Shown: positions 1-11,005 of the stretch, one piece after another
Layout of the letters: the number at the start of each line of letters is the position of its first letter
How positions within the stretch are numbered: the stretch's first letter is position 1
Assembly (NCBI GenBank): GCA_032718475.1
Contig: JAUCBJ010007600.1
Span: 1 to 46,773 of the forward strand
Direction of reading: 5' to 3'
From: Nemertoderma westbladi
Lineage: Eukaryota > Xenacoelomorpha > Nemertodermatida > Nemertodermatidae
DNA length: 46,773 nucleotides
The notes under the pieces: generated by a model
Seen by the model: only the letters and a program-made list of their open reading frames with translations
Told to the model about the DNA's origin: nothing
Databases searched by the model: none
Program-made: the position numbers and the translations under genes

Positions 1-850
1 AGTAAGATACACAATAACCTAAATATATCCCAAATACCTAGTAAGATACACAATAACCTAAATATATCCCAAATACCTAGTAAGATACACAATAACCTAA
101 ATATATCCCAATTACCTAGTAAGATACACAATAACCTAAATATATCCCAATACCTAGTAAGATACACAATAACCTAAATATATCCCTAATACCTAGTAAG
201 ATACACAATAACCTAAATATATCCCTAATACCTAGTAAGATACACAATAACCTAAATATATCCCTAATACCTAGTAAGATACACAATAACCTAAATATAT
301 CCCAAATACCTAGTAAGATACACAATAACCTAAATTATCCCTAATACCTAGTAAGATACACAATAACCTAAATATATCCCTAATACCTAGTAAAATACAC
401 AATAACCTAAATATATCCCTAATACCTAGTAAGATACACAATAACCTAAATATATCCCAAATACCTAGTAAGATACACAATAACCTAAATATATCCCAAA
501 TACCTAGTAAGATACACAATAACCTAAATATATCCCTAATACCTAGTAAGATACACAATAACCTAAATATATCCCAAATACCTAGTAAGATACACAATAA
601 CCTAAATATATCCCTAATACCTAGTAAGATACACAATAACGTAAATATATACCTAATACCTAGTAAGATACACAATAACCTAAATATATACCTAATACCT
701 AGTAAGATACACAATAACCTAAATTATCCCAAATACATAGTAAGATACACAATAACCTAAATATATCCCAAATACCTAGTAAGATACACAATAACCTAAA
801 TTATCCCAAATACATAGTGAGATACACAATAACCTAAATATATATCCCAA
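1..850. repeat. 39-bp minisatellite, about 21 copies
   Basis: Tandem units of 39 bp; each begins agtaagatacacaataacct and ends in cccaaatacct or ccctaatacct. Variants differ by single substitutions and 1-bp indels. Because 39 is a multiple of three, the minus strand is open over long stretches and would read a 13-residue repeat (CILLGIRDIFRLL), but 1-bp indels break the frame and nothing else supports coding. The array begins at the window edge, so its true length is unknown. It lies downstream of the last visible CLCA exon, so it is probably intronic. Confidence 0.95.
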
Positions 851-1500
851 ATTAATTTAAATAATTTTTTTTTAAGTTCACCCCTTGGTGGGGTAAATGG
901 GAAATACAGACATATAAAAATGCGAAATAGATATATAAAGAAATAGACAGTGTTTAAATCATAATGGTTTACGATGTGACGAGAATTATAATAGACTGAC
1001 ACCGGCGACGATACTGTAACTGAGGGTGTGGTAGGCCGACATATCGCAGAGCATTAAACACTATATCGGCAATGGCAGTTGGGGACAGAGTTAGTGCAGA
1101 TTAGATGGTGGATTCCATGCGATGTAAAGCGCGCGATGTGATGGCCCCATGGCGGTTTGCGTTGTTCCGGCCGACTTCCAGACAGAACTGGGGAACCCGG
1201 GATCATTCATGAATCTTTTCGCAGTAAGTTGGCATCGCGCTCAGAACTGGACACTCTATGCAGTGATGACGTCATCATTAAAAAGCTGTCGTGATATTCA
1301 GAGATTACAGTTTCCATTTGAGGTTTTTCGTATTTGAGATATAAAGAGAGGCAGCCGGCAGAGTATCCATTTGATGTGTTGGATTATTTTGTTGTTCTTT
1401 GAGTTTGATACCGATAAAACGCACAGCATTCTCACAACCAGTAATCAGTATTGTGTTACTACAGTACTATATTGGATCGTTTAATACATTCACGAAACGG
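851..1500. other. Unassigned sequence between two minisatellites
   Basis: About 650 bp of apparently unique sequence. A short plus-strand ORF at 1149-1337 has no recognisable domain. I looked on the minus strand for the next CLCA exon (end of the VWA domain) and did not find one. Confidence 0.5.
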
Positions 1501-1502
1501 GA

Positions 1503-2098
1503 GCTACGGTTTAGTTTCAGTTTTACTGAGTTTCTCGCTACGGTTTAGTTTCAGTTTTACTGAGTTTCTCGCTACGGTTTAGTTTCAGTTTTACTGAGTT
1601 TCTCGCTACGTTTTAGTTTCAGTTTTACTGAGTTTCTCGCTACGGTTTAGTTTCAGTTTTACTGAGTTTCTCGCTACGGTTTAGTTTCAGTTTTACTGAG
1701 TTTCTCGCTACGGTTTAGTTTCAGTTTTACTGAGTTTCTCGCTACGGTTTAGTTTCAGTTTTACTGAGTTTCTCGCTACGGTTTAGTTTCAGTTTACTGA
1801 GTTTCTCGCTACGGGTTAGTTTCAGTTTTACTGAGTTTCTCGCTACGGTTTAGTTTCAGTTTTACTGAGTTTCTCGCTACGGTTTAGTTTCAGTCTACGG
1901 TATAGTTTCAGTTTTACTGAGTTTCTCGCTACGGTTTAGTTTCAGTTTTACTGAGTTTCTCGCTACGGTTTAGTTTCAGTTTTACTGAGTTTCTCGCTAC
2001 GGTTTAGTTTCAGTTTTACTGAGTTTCTCGCTACGGTTTAGTTTCAGTTTTACTGAGTTTCTCGCCACGGTTTAGTCTCAGTTTTACTAAGTTTCTCT
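1503..2098. repeat. 34-bp minisatellite, about 17 copies
   Basis: Tandem 34-bp units beginning gctacggtttagtttcag and ending actgagtttctc. One shortened unit lies near 1887-1905, and the last unit is degenerate. The array lies about 380 bp downstream, in gene orientation, of CLCA exon 9. I see no match to a neighbouring exon end, unlike the 43- and 83-bp arrays. Confidence 0.95.
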
Positions 2099-2480
2099 AG
2101 TAGTGAGTGTTCCCCGTATTTTTCGCCCGTTTGTCTTTTATAAATTAATTCGTGTTTTCGGAGGTCCCAGAATTGTTTGTCGTTGAAGGTGGATTGTTTA
2201 CGGATTGCCATTGCTGACGTCAGATTATGTTTGGTCTGTCGGAACATAGTTAAACTGTGGGATTTACCGAAATGCAGGTTGGATTTCGTAAGAGGGATCG
2301 AGTCAATTATAGTTTCTGACAGGAAAGTTGAAGGCGAGGTAATACCATTGAGACTAAGTGCGTAGTCGACCTAGTAGTGGAGGCCGAGAATCTACTAATA
2401 TCTACTGCAACTTTGTATCTTTATTCTTCCTTAATATTTAGAATTATTTTTAATATTTTAATAAAAAATAACAAAAAAAC
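2099..2480. other. Presumed CLCA intron 9, no recognisable feature
   Basis: AT-rich toward 2400-2480 and probably the 5' part of the intron following exon 9. A minus-strand ORF overlapping the end of the 34-bp array (2050-2247) shows no CLCA similarity and no splice logic, so it is not called as an exon. Confidence 0.5.
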
Positions 2481-2727
2481 CTTTTGCGATTAACTCGTCT
2501 TTGAACTGAACCAGTGGGGGATCCCAAGTCTCTTCACCGTCACTAAGGATAATAAACTGGGCGCCCTTAGTTACCGCCACGCCGGAATCGTTGAGGTTCT
2601 TTAGAGCTGCTTGCACCCCCGCTCCTATGGACGTCGCCTTGTACGTAGAATTCGGGAGACTCTTTACTAGGTTCTCCCGAACTTTGTCTGAGGTAACATT
2701 AACCAGATCATGTACGACATTCGCAGT
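2481..2727 (-). CDS. CLCA exon 9: middle of VWA domain
   Basis: Begins after the acceptor ttttag and reads TANVVHDLVNVTSD, then LVKSLPNSTYKATSIGAG, then GAQFIILSDGEETWDPP. It follows exon 8 directly in frame (phase 0). The T of KATSIGAG and the D of LSDGEE match the second and third metal-contacting positions of a VWA MIDAS, completing the DxSxS in exon 7. The 3' boundary is uncertain: I chose AAAAG followed by gttttt, a weak donor, which leaves a 247-nt exon in phase 1. The next in-frame residues run into a stop in AT-rich sequence, so an exon end near here is needed. No following exon is visible in the window. Confidence 0.85.
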
Positions 2728-3030
2728 CTAAAACAAACAATAGTTACGGATTTCGTAGTAGAGTGACTTAAACTTTTGTTTGGCTTGTATTTTGCCAATT
2801 TCATTAGAATTACCATTAAAAAATATGTTCAACTACACCTACTTTTTGAGCATTGGATATTTGTCAGCTATATCCATAATTGGTACTCACAAAAAATTTG
2901 GAATTGAAAAATATAAGCCAATACTTGTACCCACTTGAAAATGTGTCAGAACACATTCTCACAAGGTATTGGAATTATTATTAATTATTATTGGTAGCTC
3001 ATTCAAATTACCGGTGTGTAATGGTCTTAC

Positions 3031-3129
3031 CTCAGCATACTGAACAATTCCTAGAGAACTATTCGTCTCCACGAAGGATAGGATAAATCGACTGGCGGCG
3101 TGGCGCATTCTTTGAAGTCGATCGTTCAA
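3031..3129 (-). CDS. CLCA exon 8: VWA domain helix and strand
   Basis: A 99-nt, phase 0-0 exon with acceptor tattttag and donor GAG followed by gtaagac. It encodes 33 residues including NDRLQRMRHAASRFILSF and SSLGIVQYAE. This corresponds to the CLCA block after the MIDAS (DRL..M..AA..FLL....W.G.V.F). The spacing to exon 7 (…STSMM) and exon 9 (TANVV…) is that expected for the family, with no gap or missing residue. Confidence 0.9.
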
Positions 3130-3238
3130 CTAAAATATTAAAACAAATATTTAGTAAAACTACATAAATCTAGTGAATAAAATAATAGAGAATAAATATA
3201 GTGGCAACGGTGGAATTGGTCTCCAATTCTATGGATGA

Positions 3239-3601
3239 ATCTAACTGCACCTAGCTCTAACTGCACCTAGCTCTAACTGCACCTAGCTCTAACTGCACCT
3301 AGCTCTAACTGCACCTAGCTCTAACTGCACCTAGCTCTAACTGCACCTAGCTCTAACTGCACCTAGCTCTAACTGCACCTAGCTCTAACTGCACCTAGCT
3401 CTAACTGCACCTAGCTCTAACTGCACCTAGCTCTAACTGCACCTAGCTCTAACTGCACCTAGCTCTAACTGCACCTAGCTCTAACTGCACCTAGCTCTAA
3501 CTGCACCTAGCTCTAACTGCACCTAGCTCTAACTGCACCTAGCTCTAACTGCACCTAGCTCTAACTGCACCTAGCTCTAACTGCACCTAGCTCTAACTGC
3601 A
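3239..3601. repeat. 16-bp minisatellite, about 22 copies
   Basis: Nearly perfect tandem copies of ctctaactgcacctag in CLCA intron 7, about 110 bp upstream (gene sense) of exon 8. The homogeneity suggests recent expansion. The 11-mer ctctaactgca also occurs in the nearby LINE copies (for example near 4560), which may or may not be its source. Confidence 0.95.
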
Positions 3602-3997
3602 GCAAATAGACCAAATCTTGAACCATCCGTTGCTACTTTCTCATGTTCTGGAAGATTGGCTAATAAGTTTCCTAAGGTGGTTCTGATTGTATGCCATTAA
3701 CCCACTAGTGTTGCTCCAGTAGATGAGGTAGGAAATTTATACCATAGATTACAAGCAGCTACTGAAGTTGTGGAACAGCATGCATTCTTGATTTTCCTAA
3801 GTGAATTATCAACATCGCCGTGGGTCTATAGCTATAGTTTTAACCGAGATTTAGTCCATCTTCGGGATTTAATCTCTGGAAATTATTGATTGTTCTCGGC
3901 TGGGAGCCAATTCAAGAAGGAAACTGGAAAGCTGTAGATATATACTGGACCCGGTGGCCACAATGCCCAGATTCACCATATTATTCTATTTATGTAT
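3602..3997. other. Unassigned intron 7 sequence before LINE fragment
   Basis: About 400 bp that I could not assign. It lies next to a LINE fragment and may be decayed mobile-element sequence, but no motif supports that. Confidence 0.35.
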
Positions 3998-4792
3998 ACT
4001 GCTGATGGTGACACAGATCCATGGGGAGTCCCTTCAGGGTGACACACTTGCACAATTCTTATTTGTAATTGTTGTGTTCTACGCACGTTCTTAGACCATC
4101 TTAATAAAGATGGGGTGATGGTAACTCCATCTACAGGCTCCAGAAGTCGAGGAAATCCTGCCAAGTACGGTACCTAACTGATCTAGACTTTGCTGATGAC
4201 TTAGAGGTACTGTCAGAATCACTAGAGGGAGCCAAAAGGCTCCTCTGCTCATTGGAGCAGGTTGCGTCTAGTGTTGGTCTTTTTGTAAATTCCAAGAAGA
4301 CCAAAATCATGAGAGTCAACCTAGACAGCCCTCAAGAAATGTCTGATCGTAAGGGTATAAGCTCTAAGGATGGCTTGCTTGAGCACGTGGATGACTTCTG
4401 CTACTTGGGATCATGGATCCGAAAGTCAGATAAAGGCCTTCGGATACGCGTTAAATAGTCTGTCCAGGATTTGGAAGAATAAAGCGGAACCTTAAGGTTC
4501 GATTATTTATGACAGTAGTAGTAGCAGTACTCTAATATGGGAGTCCATCCATGATGTGCTCTAACTGCAGAGGATATAGCTTGGCACTTGAACGGCACCG
4601 CCTCCGCTTTGCAGGATATTGCTTTCGCAGGACCACCCAGTGCATAATGAACTTTGTGTGAACTTTGGCGGCCTCATGGAGTGAATTAGCATGGTGGACA
4701 GACCATGACTTTCTTGAGGTGCATCTTGAAGGTCACTGGCAATTTTGTCGGCAAGCCGGCACGGCATTCTTAATATATATTATATGTATATG
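3998..4792 (+). mobile_element. LINE copy 1, decayed 3' half
   Basis: Matches the RT palm and C-terminal part of LINE copies 2 and 3, starting at GDTDPWGVPSG-like sequence. It includes the FADD catalytic box ('gactttgctgatgactta', about 4183-4203) and the 'VGLFVNSKKTKI' and 'CYLGSWIRKS' blocks. It carries many frameshifts and an internal deletion after about 4450. The 3' end reaches the family's terminal region (gccggcacggcattctt), and the 3' tail continues at 6233-6281 beyond an inserted TIR element. It lies antisense in CLCA intron 7. Confidence 0.85.
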
Positions 4793-6232
4793 TAGGGGAG
4801 AGTAAGGAGGGTTGAACCAAAATTAAAAAAAATTGACTTATTCCGTTCCACATCGTAGCTTCAAGCTGAAATTGCACAAATAAATAAAACAATCTATTCC
4901 TATTATATTAAGGTGCTACAATCATGTATTATATGAGATATAAGCGTTTCCCCGAGCCTAGTATACTGGTTCACGCCTCCTACCCCATATATAGGAGGCT
5001 TGAAACAGGGGGGTTCGGAGGGTTGAACCACTCATAGAAGCAATGTCATCAAATGAAATTATGTCAATGAAAATTAGACTCTCTGTATGTTTGTTTGTCT
5101 GTGTGTTTGTCAGCCAATGACATTTCACTTTTGTCAAATAATTCATTTTACAATAATACCAGTGAAATAAATCATTGCACATTACATTATAAGATGATTA
5201 ATTAAGTATAGGCCTAATTCATTAATTATTGTTTATTTAGTTCAATTATAGGTAATTGGGTGCATTTATTATTCTCCCCCCTCGAGTGCCTATAGCCTGT
5301 CAGTAGGGTACCCAGCAAACTCCACCCGCGACAAAGCTTCGCGACCGTCCAATCTTCGCCCGGAGCAAACTTCGCCCTTAAAATGAGTAACTTTCGCCCG
5401 GCGGAAATCTTAGCCCGCGGGACATCTTCCCCCGCGAGCAACATTCGCCCACTAAACAATTATTGTTTTGGTTAGAAAATGTCATCTCTGTAACCTGCTC
5501 CTTTCCCTCAATTGGTAACAGCATCGTTTATTGTTTAGGTTAGAAAAATCGGTCTCTGTAACCTGCTCCTTTCCTTAAATTGGTAACTAAAATGTTCACT
5601 AACACAAATCGTATTGGGCGAAGGTTGCTCGCGGGCGAAGGTTGCACCCAACCGTCAGTAGCTCTGGTTAGGACTCACTATGAACATCTTCCGACTCTGC
5701 CTATACCGTTATCTTCTACCTGTCACCACGTATTCACAAGTGGTTCAACCCTCCTACCCATCCATCAGAAGTGGTTCAACCCCCCTACCCCTCCCCAATG
5801 ATTCCAGCCTCCCACACTATTCCAATTTTTGAAAAATGCATTGTGTACGAGAAGTGCAGACCAGTGACGTAATCATCCATACCTAATTTTGAAGCTGAAT
5901 AATTTCTCCTCCAGAAAAGTATCACATTTATTGGTGAATTGTCAAATCAATTAAATGGAAGGGATCCAAAACATAGGTATCAGTTCTAGAACAGAATGTA
6001 TCAAAACAGAGGTATCGGTTCAAGAAAACAAGAGTGGGAAAAGCATACTTTTCTTCATATCAAAGCAGCATGTAGGCCTAGGCTATAGTTGGACTAAATA
6101 CAACAAGCTGCACAAGTAGGTGCAGTTTTTCTCTCTAATGGTGTGTCCATGGAAACGCCTAACCCAAGCGTTCTCCTTTAAATAGCATTGATTCACACCT
6201 CTTCACGGTTCAACCCTCCCTGATCTCCCCTA
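4793..6232. mobile_element. Non-autonomous DNA element with 26-bp TIRs, inserted in LINE copy 1
   Basis: Left end TAGGGGAGAGTAAGGAGGG at 4793 and inverted right end ending ctgatctcccccta-like at 6232 match at about 23 of 26 positions. Both ends start with TA, consistent with a TA target duplication or TA-ended TIRs. The sequence flanking it (acggcattctt... before, ...gcagctggtatgcagcat after) is the LINE family 3' UTR, which shows that it is an insertion. Internal copies of the end motif (gggttgaacca) occur near 5025, 5740 and 5772. No transposase ORF is visible, so it would need help from another element. Confidence 0.8.
5431..5635. repeat. Internal inverted repeat and ~70-bp tandem duplication
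   Basis: The sequence cccgcgagcaacattcgccc (from 5431) is the near-perfect inverse of gggcgaaggttgctcgcggg (ending 5635). Between the arms lie two direct copies of a roughly 70-bp block containing ctgtaacctgctcctttcc (about 5460 and 5530). The flanks hold several degenerate 'cttcgcccg' motifs. This may be a second, smaller element nested in the TIR element. Confidence 0.6.
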
Positions 6233-6281
6233 TTTATATTGCAGCTGGTATGCAGCATCCCGATATCAGTACTGTAGTGGA
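6233..6281 (+). mobile_element. LINE copy 1 3' tail
   Basis: The sequence gcagctggtatgcagcat followed by cccgatatcagtactgtag aligns with the 3' tail of LINE copy 4 (gcagctgcaatgcagcat, then gccgatcctagtagtactg) and with the reverse complement of the copy 3 tail at 27,705-27,745. It was separated from the LINE body at 4792 by the TIR element. Confidence 0.75.
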
Positions 6282-6324
6282 TAGATAGTAGATAGTTGTA
6301 GTTAACAGAGGATCTTGTGGTGGG

Positions 6325-8057
6325 GACATAGTCCCGACTCAAACAGACTACAGCGGCAAAGAATTCAGTTAAGGGTGCATTTAGGTCCCTGAACAGGCAG
6401 TACTCTGTTAATCTACAGGAGCTAATAAACCAACAGGTTGATGCCATCAATGATGCTGACGACAGCAGGCAATCATCACAGGCATGGAAATCGATCAATC
6501 TGCTTACTGGGCGGAAAAGCCAACCAACCACCAAGGTTAAGGCTGAATCACCAGCCGATCGCCTCAATGGTTGGAAAGCCCACTTTGAAAAGCTCCTCAA
6601 TAATGACAGGGTATTGCCTGATAACTTTATACAAGTAAACGTGTCTGAGTCTGTACTCCCAGACATTCCCATTGGCGATATCTCCTTTGCAGAAGTGAAG
6701 GCTGCTGCAAATAGCATTAAGACCAATCGTGCCAGTGGAGTAGATGGTGTTCCCCCTGAGGATTTTAACATACCTGAATGTTTAAAGCTCATCTATCCCA
6801 TCATAGTAGACATGTACCGAACAACAAGAGTCCCACAAGAAATGAAAACAAATAAATTGGTGCCAGTTCCCAAGAAGGGCAACCTAACACTCTATGGTTC
6901 TTTTCGGGGAATCTCATTGATCTCGATTGCTGCAAAGCTATTAAATAGAATTCTACTAAATCGCATCAGGGATCCCATTGAGAGACTGCTCCGTGGAAAT
7001 CAGAATGGGTTCCGTAAAGGTCGTGGGACCATGGAGCCCATTTTGGCACTTAGAAGGATAATTGAAGAGTTATCAAAAAAGAAAGACAGGCATCTGGCTG
7101 TTATCTTTGTTGACTTCTTCAAGGCCTTTGATTCAGTCTCTCGCTCACGTATGTTCAGCATACTTTCATTATATGGGATTCCTGATGAAATTATTGCAGC
7201 AATCAGAACAGTATACGATGGTTCGACAACATTTGTGTCTACTGTTGACGGTGACACAGAACCATTTGAAGTGTTATGGGGCGTCCTCCAGGGAGACACA
7301 CTTGCACCATTCTTGTTCATAATTGTTGTTGACTATGTTCTACGCATGTCCTTAGATCATCATAATAATGATGGGGTGATGATAACTCCACCTACTGGCT
7401 CCAGAAGTCGAGGAAATCCTGCCAAGTACCTAACTGATCTAGACTTTGCTGATGACTTAGGAGTACTCTCAGAATCACTAGAGGGAGCCCAACGGCTCCT
7501 CAGCTCATTAGAACATGCTGCTTCTAGTGTTGGTCTTTTTATTAACCACAGAAAGACCAAAATTTTGACAGTTAACTTTGAAAGTCCTCAGCAAGTCTCT
7601 GATCGGATGAGTATAAGCTCAAAGGATGGTATGCTTGAGCATGTGGACGACTTCTGTTACCTGGGATCATGGATCCGGAAGTCAGGTGAGGACCTTCGAA
7701 TACGTAAGGGAAAGGCATGGGCAGCCTTGAATAGGCATTCCAGGATTTGGAAGTCACCGAGAATTAATCGGAAACTTAAGGTCCGATTATTTAGAGCAGC
7801 AGTAGTTCCAGTACTCCTCTATGGGAGTCCATGCTGGGCTCTAACTGCTGAGGACACCAAATCTCTGGATGGCACATTCACAAGAATGCTACGCCGGGTA
7901 CATTGTGTCAAGTACAATGCACACATCTCCAACCAGACACTATATAACATTGGAGGTGTCTCATTGGTTCCCCCAAGCTTGACACTAGAACAAAATCGCC
8001 TCCGCTTTGCAGGACATTGCTTTCGCCGTGAGGACCAGCTAGTGCATAATCTTGTAC
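6325..8057 (+). pseudogene. LINE copy 2, 5'- and 3'-truncated RT ORF
   Basis: An uninterrupted frame runs from about 6333 to a stop at 8113. The LINE-derived part ends near 8057, after VHNLVL. It has the same protein as copy 3: GVDGVPPE, LVPVPKKG, FRGISLISIAAK, GFRKGRGTMEP, VDFFKAFDSV (motif A), GVLQGDTLAP, FADD (catalytic box), then the C-terminal CYLGSWIRKS and RRVHCVKYN blocks. The endonuclease domain is absent. It begins only about 45 bp after the tail of copy 1, giving a head-to-tail pair. The 3' end is missing, which is atypical for a simple LINE insertion and points to a later deletion. There is no genuine ATG start. Confidence 0.85.
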
Positions 8058-8113
8058 TACTGTATATACAACAGCTTAACACCATGCAAACACAGGGAAG
8101 AAGTTTTAACTAA

Positions 8114-8393
8114 TATTTTCCTTTTTAAAAGGCTTTTGGAAGTTTACAACATAATAAAGGCCTAACTGAGATAGCGATAATCTTATTGTGGTACTGGTTC
8201 CGGTGGAGTTAAGACACGGAAAAGAATGAAAATATATGACGTCTTTTTAGCTTGCAACTTCCCCTGATGATTTGCTTTGCCCGTTTCAATTTGTTACGCC
8301 CTATATTTAATAATGTTACTTGTGTACCAGCAATAGTTTACAGGGTTTGATCTAATTCAAATGAATGAATAATATAAAATTATCCCAACTTAC
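8114..8393. other. CLCA intron 7 upstream part, nothing recognised
   Basis: About 280 bp between LINE copy 2 and the donor of CLCA exon 7. No repeat or coding signal was seen beyond the splice donor at its right end. Confidence 0.5.
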
Positions 8394-8519
8394 CATCATA
8401 CTGGTACTGCGGTCCAATATTAAATAAATTATTTGGCCAGTTGTCGGTTGAAGTAACTTAAATGTTGGTTCAGTGTCCACAGTTTCATCAGACGGTATAG
8501 GGTTGTTACCAAGAAAATC
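8394..8519 (-). CDS. CLCA exon 7: start of VWA domain, MIDAS DxSxS
   Basis: A 126-nt, phase 0-0 exon with acceptor attttcag and donor ATG followed by gtaagt. It encodes DFLGNNPIPSDETVDTEPTF and then QIIYLILDRSTSMM. DRSTS is the DxSxS part of a VWA metal-ion-dependent adhesion site. The exon continues exon 6 (…WDVMEFHK) without a gap and leads into exon 8 (LNDRL…), matching the CLCA block order. Confidence 0.92.
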
Positions 8520-8599
8520 CTGAAAATTCGACGATAAATAATTTGCTGATTGTATATTCTTTGTAGATAAATAACTTACAGCCCTTAGGAACTCTGGAT

Positions 8600-10988
8600 A
8601 TTAGAATACGTGCAAAAGTGTTAATTTATTAGAATACGTGTAAAAGTGTTAATTTATTAGAATACGTGTAAAAGTGGTGATTTATTAGAATAAGTTTAAA
8701 AATTCTAATTTGTTAGAATACGTGTAAAAGTGCTAATTTATTAGAACATGTGTAAAATAGCTGATTTATTAGAATACGTGTAAAAATGCGATTTATTAGA
8801 ATACGTGTACGTGTAAAAGTGCTGAATTATTAGAAAATATGTAAAGTTCTGATTTATTAGAATACGTGTAAAAGTTATGATTTATTAAAACATGTGTAAA
8901 GAGCTGTCTCATTAGAAAACGTGTAATGAGATGATTTATTAGAATACATGAAAAATGCTAATTTATTAGAATACGTGTAAAAGTGCTAATTTATTAGAAC
9001 ATGTGTAAAATAGCTGATTTATTAGAATACGTGTAAAAATGCTGATTTATTAGAATACGTGTAAAAGTGATTATTTATTAAAACATGTGTAAAAGAGCCT
9101 TTTCATTAGAATACGTGTAAAAGTGCTTATTTATTAGAATACGTGTAAAAATGCTAATTTATTAGAATACCTGTAAAAGTGCTAATTTATTAGAATATGT
9201 GTAAAAGAGATGACTTATTAGAATACGTGTAAATGTGCTGATTTATTAGAATAAGTGTAAAAGTGATGATTTATTAGAATATGTGTAAAAGAGCTGATTT
9301 ATTAGAATACGTGTAGAAGTGCTGATTTATTAAAGTGTAAATTGCTCATTTATTAGAATACGTGTAAAAATGCTAATTTATTAGAATACCTGTAAAAGTG
9401 CTAATTTATTAGAATATGTGTAAAAGAGCTGATTTATTAGAATACGTGTAAAAATGCGAATTTATTAGAATACCTGTAAAAGTGCTAATTTATTAGAATA
9501 TGTGTAAAAGAGCTGATTTATTAGAATACGTGTAAAAATGCGAATTTATTAGAATACCTGTAAAAGTGGTAATTTATTAGAATATGTGTAAAATAGCTTA
9601 TTTCATAGAGTACGTGTACGTGTAAAAGTGCTGATTTATTAGAATAAGTGTAAAAGTGATGATTTATTAGAATATGTGTGAAAGAGAGATGGTTTATTAG
9701 AATACGTATAGAAGTGCTGATTCATTAGAATAAGTGTAAATTGCTAATTTATTAGAATATGTGTAAAAGAGCTGATTTATTAGAATACGTGTAAAAATAC
9801 TAATTTGTTAGAATACGTATAAAAGTGCTGAATTATTAGAATAGTGTAAAAGTAACGATTTATTAGAATATGTGTAAAAGAACTGATTTATTAGAATAAG
9901 TGTAAATTGCTAATTTATGAGAATACGTGTAATAGTGCTAATTTTTATTAGAATATGTGTAAAAGAGCTGATTTAATAGAAAACGTGTAAAAGTGCTCAT
10001 TTATTAAAATGCGTACAAAAATGCTAATTTATTAGAATATGTGTAAAAGTGCTGATTTAATAGAAAACGTGTAAAAGTGCTCATTTATTAAAATGCGTAC
10101 AAAAATGCTAATATATTAGAATACGTGTAAAAGTTATGATTTATTAGAATACGTGTAAAAGTGATGATTTATTAGAATAAGTGTAAATTGCTAATTTATG
10201 AGAATACGTGTAATAGTGCTAATCTTTATTAGAATATGTGTAAAAGAGCTGATTTATTAGAATAAGTGTAAATTGCTAATTTATGAGAATACGTGTAATA
10301 GTGCTAATTTTTATTAGAATATGTGTAAAAGAGCTGATTTAATAGAAAACGTGTAAAAGTGCTCATTTATTAAAATGCGTACAAAAATGCTAATTTATTA
10401 GAATATGTGTAAAAGTGCTGATTTAATAGAAAACGTGTAAAAGTGCTCATTTATTAAAATGCGTACAAAAATGCTAATATATTAGAATACGTGTAAAAGT
10501 TATGATTTATTAGAATACGTGTAAAAGTGATGATTTATTAGAATAAGTGTAAATTGCTAATTTATGAGAATACGTGTAATAGTGCTAATCTTTATTAGAA
10601 TATGTGTAAAAGAGCTGATTTAATAGAAAACGTGTAAAAGTGTTCATTTATTAAAATGCGTACAAAAATGCTAATTTATTAGAATATGTGTAAAAGTGCT
10701 GATTTAATAGAAAACGTGTAAAAGTGCTCATTTATTAAAATGCGTACAAAAATGCTAATTTATTAGAATACGTGTAAAAGTGATGATTTATTAGAATACG
10801 TGTAAAAGTGATGATTTATTAGAATATGTCTAAAAGAGCTGCTTTATTGGAGTACGTGTAAACGTGCAGATTAATTAGAATACGTGTAGATGTGATGTGC
10901 TGATTTATTAGAATACGTGTAAAATTTCTGATTTATTAGAATACGTGCAAATGTTCTGATTTATTAGAATACGTGTAAAAGTCCTGAT
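8600..10988. repeat. ~28-bp AT-rich minisatellite, about 85 diverged copies with higher-order structure
   Basis: Basic unit gatttattagaatacgtg followed by taaaagtgct. Units diverge by substitutions (aatatgtg, aataagtg, aatgcgtac) and indels. From about 9,900 to 10,760 the same multi-unit blocks recur: a block with aatagaaaacgtgtaaaagt, then attaaaatgcgtacaaaaat, then attagaatatgtgtaaaag. This implies amplification of larger segments after the units had diverged. It lies in CLCA intron 6, upstream of exon 7. Confidence 0.95.
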
Positions 10989-11005
10989 GATTCATTACGG
11001 TTGGA

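Noticed and set aside
1-850. Long minus-strand ORFs reading a 13-residue repeat (CILLGIRDIFRLL)
   Set aside because: They follow from a 39-bp unit divisible by three. Single-base indels switch frames, and no start context, domain or splice structure supports a protein.
1149-1337. Small plus-strand ORF (MAVCVVPADF…) or missing CLCA exon
   Set aside because: No domain and no match to the expected CLCA sequence after the VWA middle part on either strand.
3239-3601. 16-bp array derived from the LINE sequence ctctaactgca
   Set aside because: Only an 11-bp match, and the adjacent sequence does not clearly align with the LINE; left as unproven.
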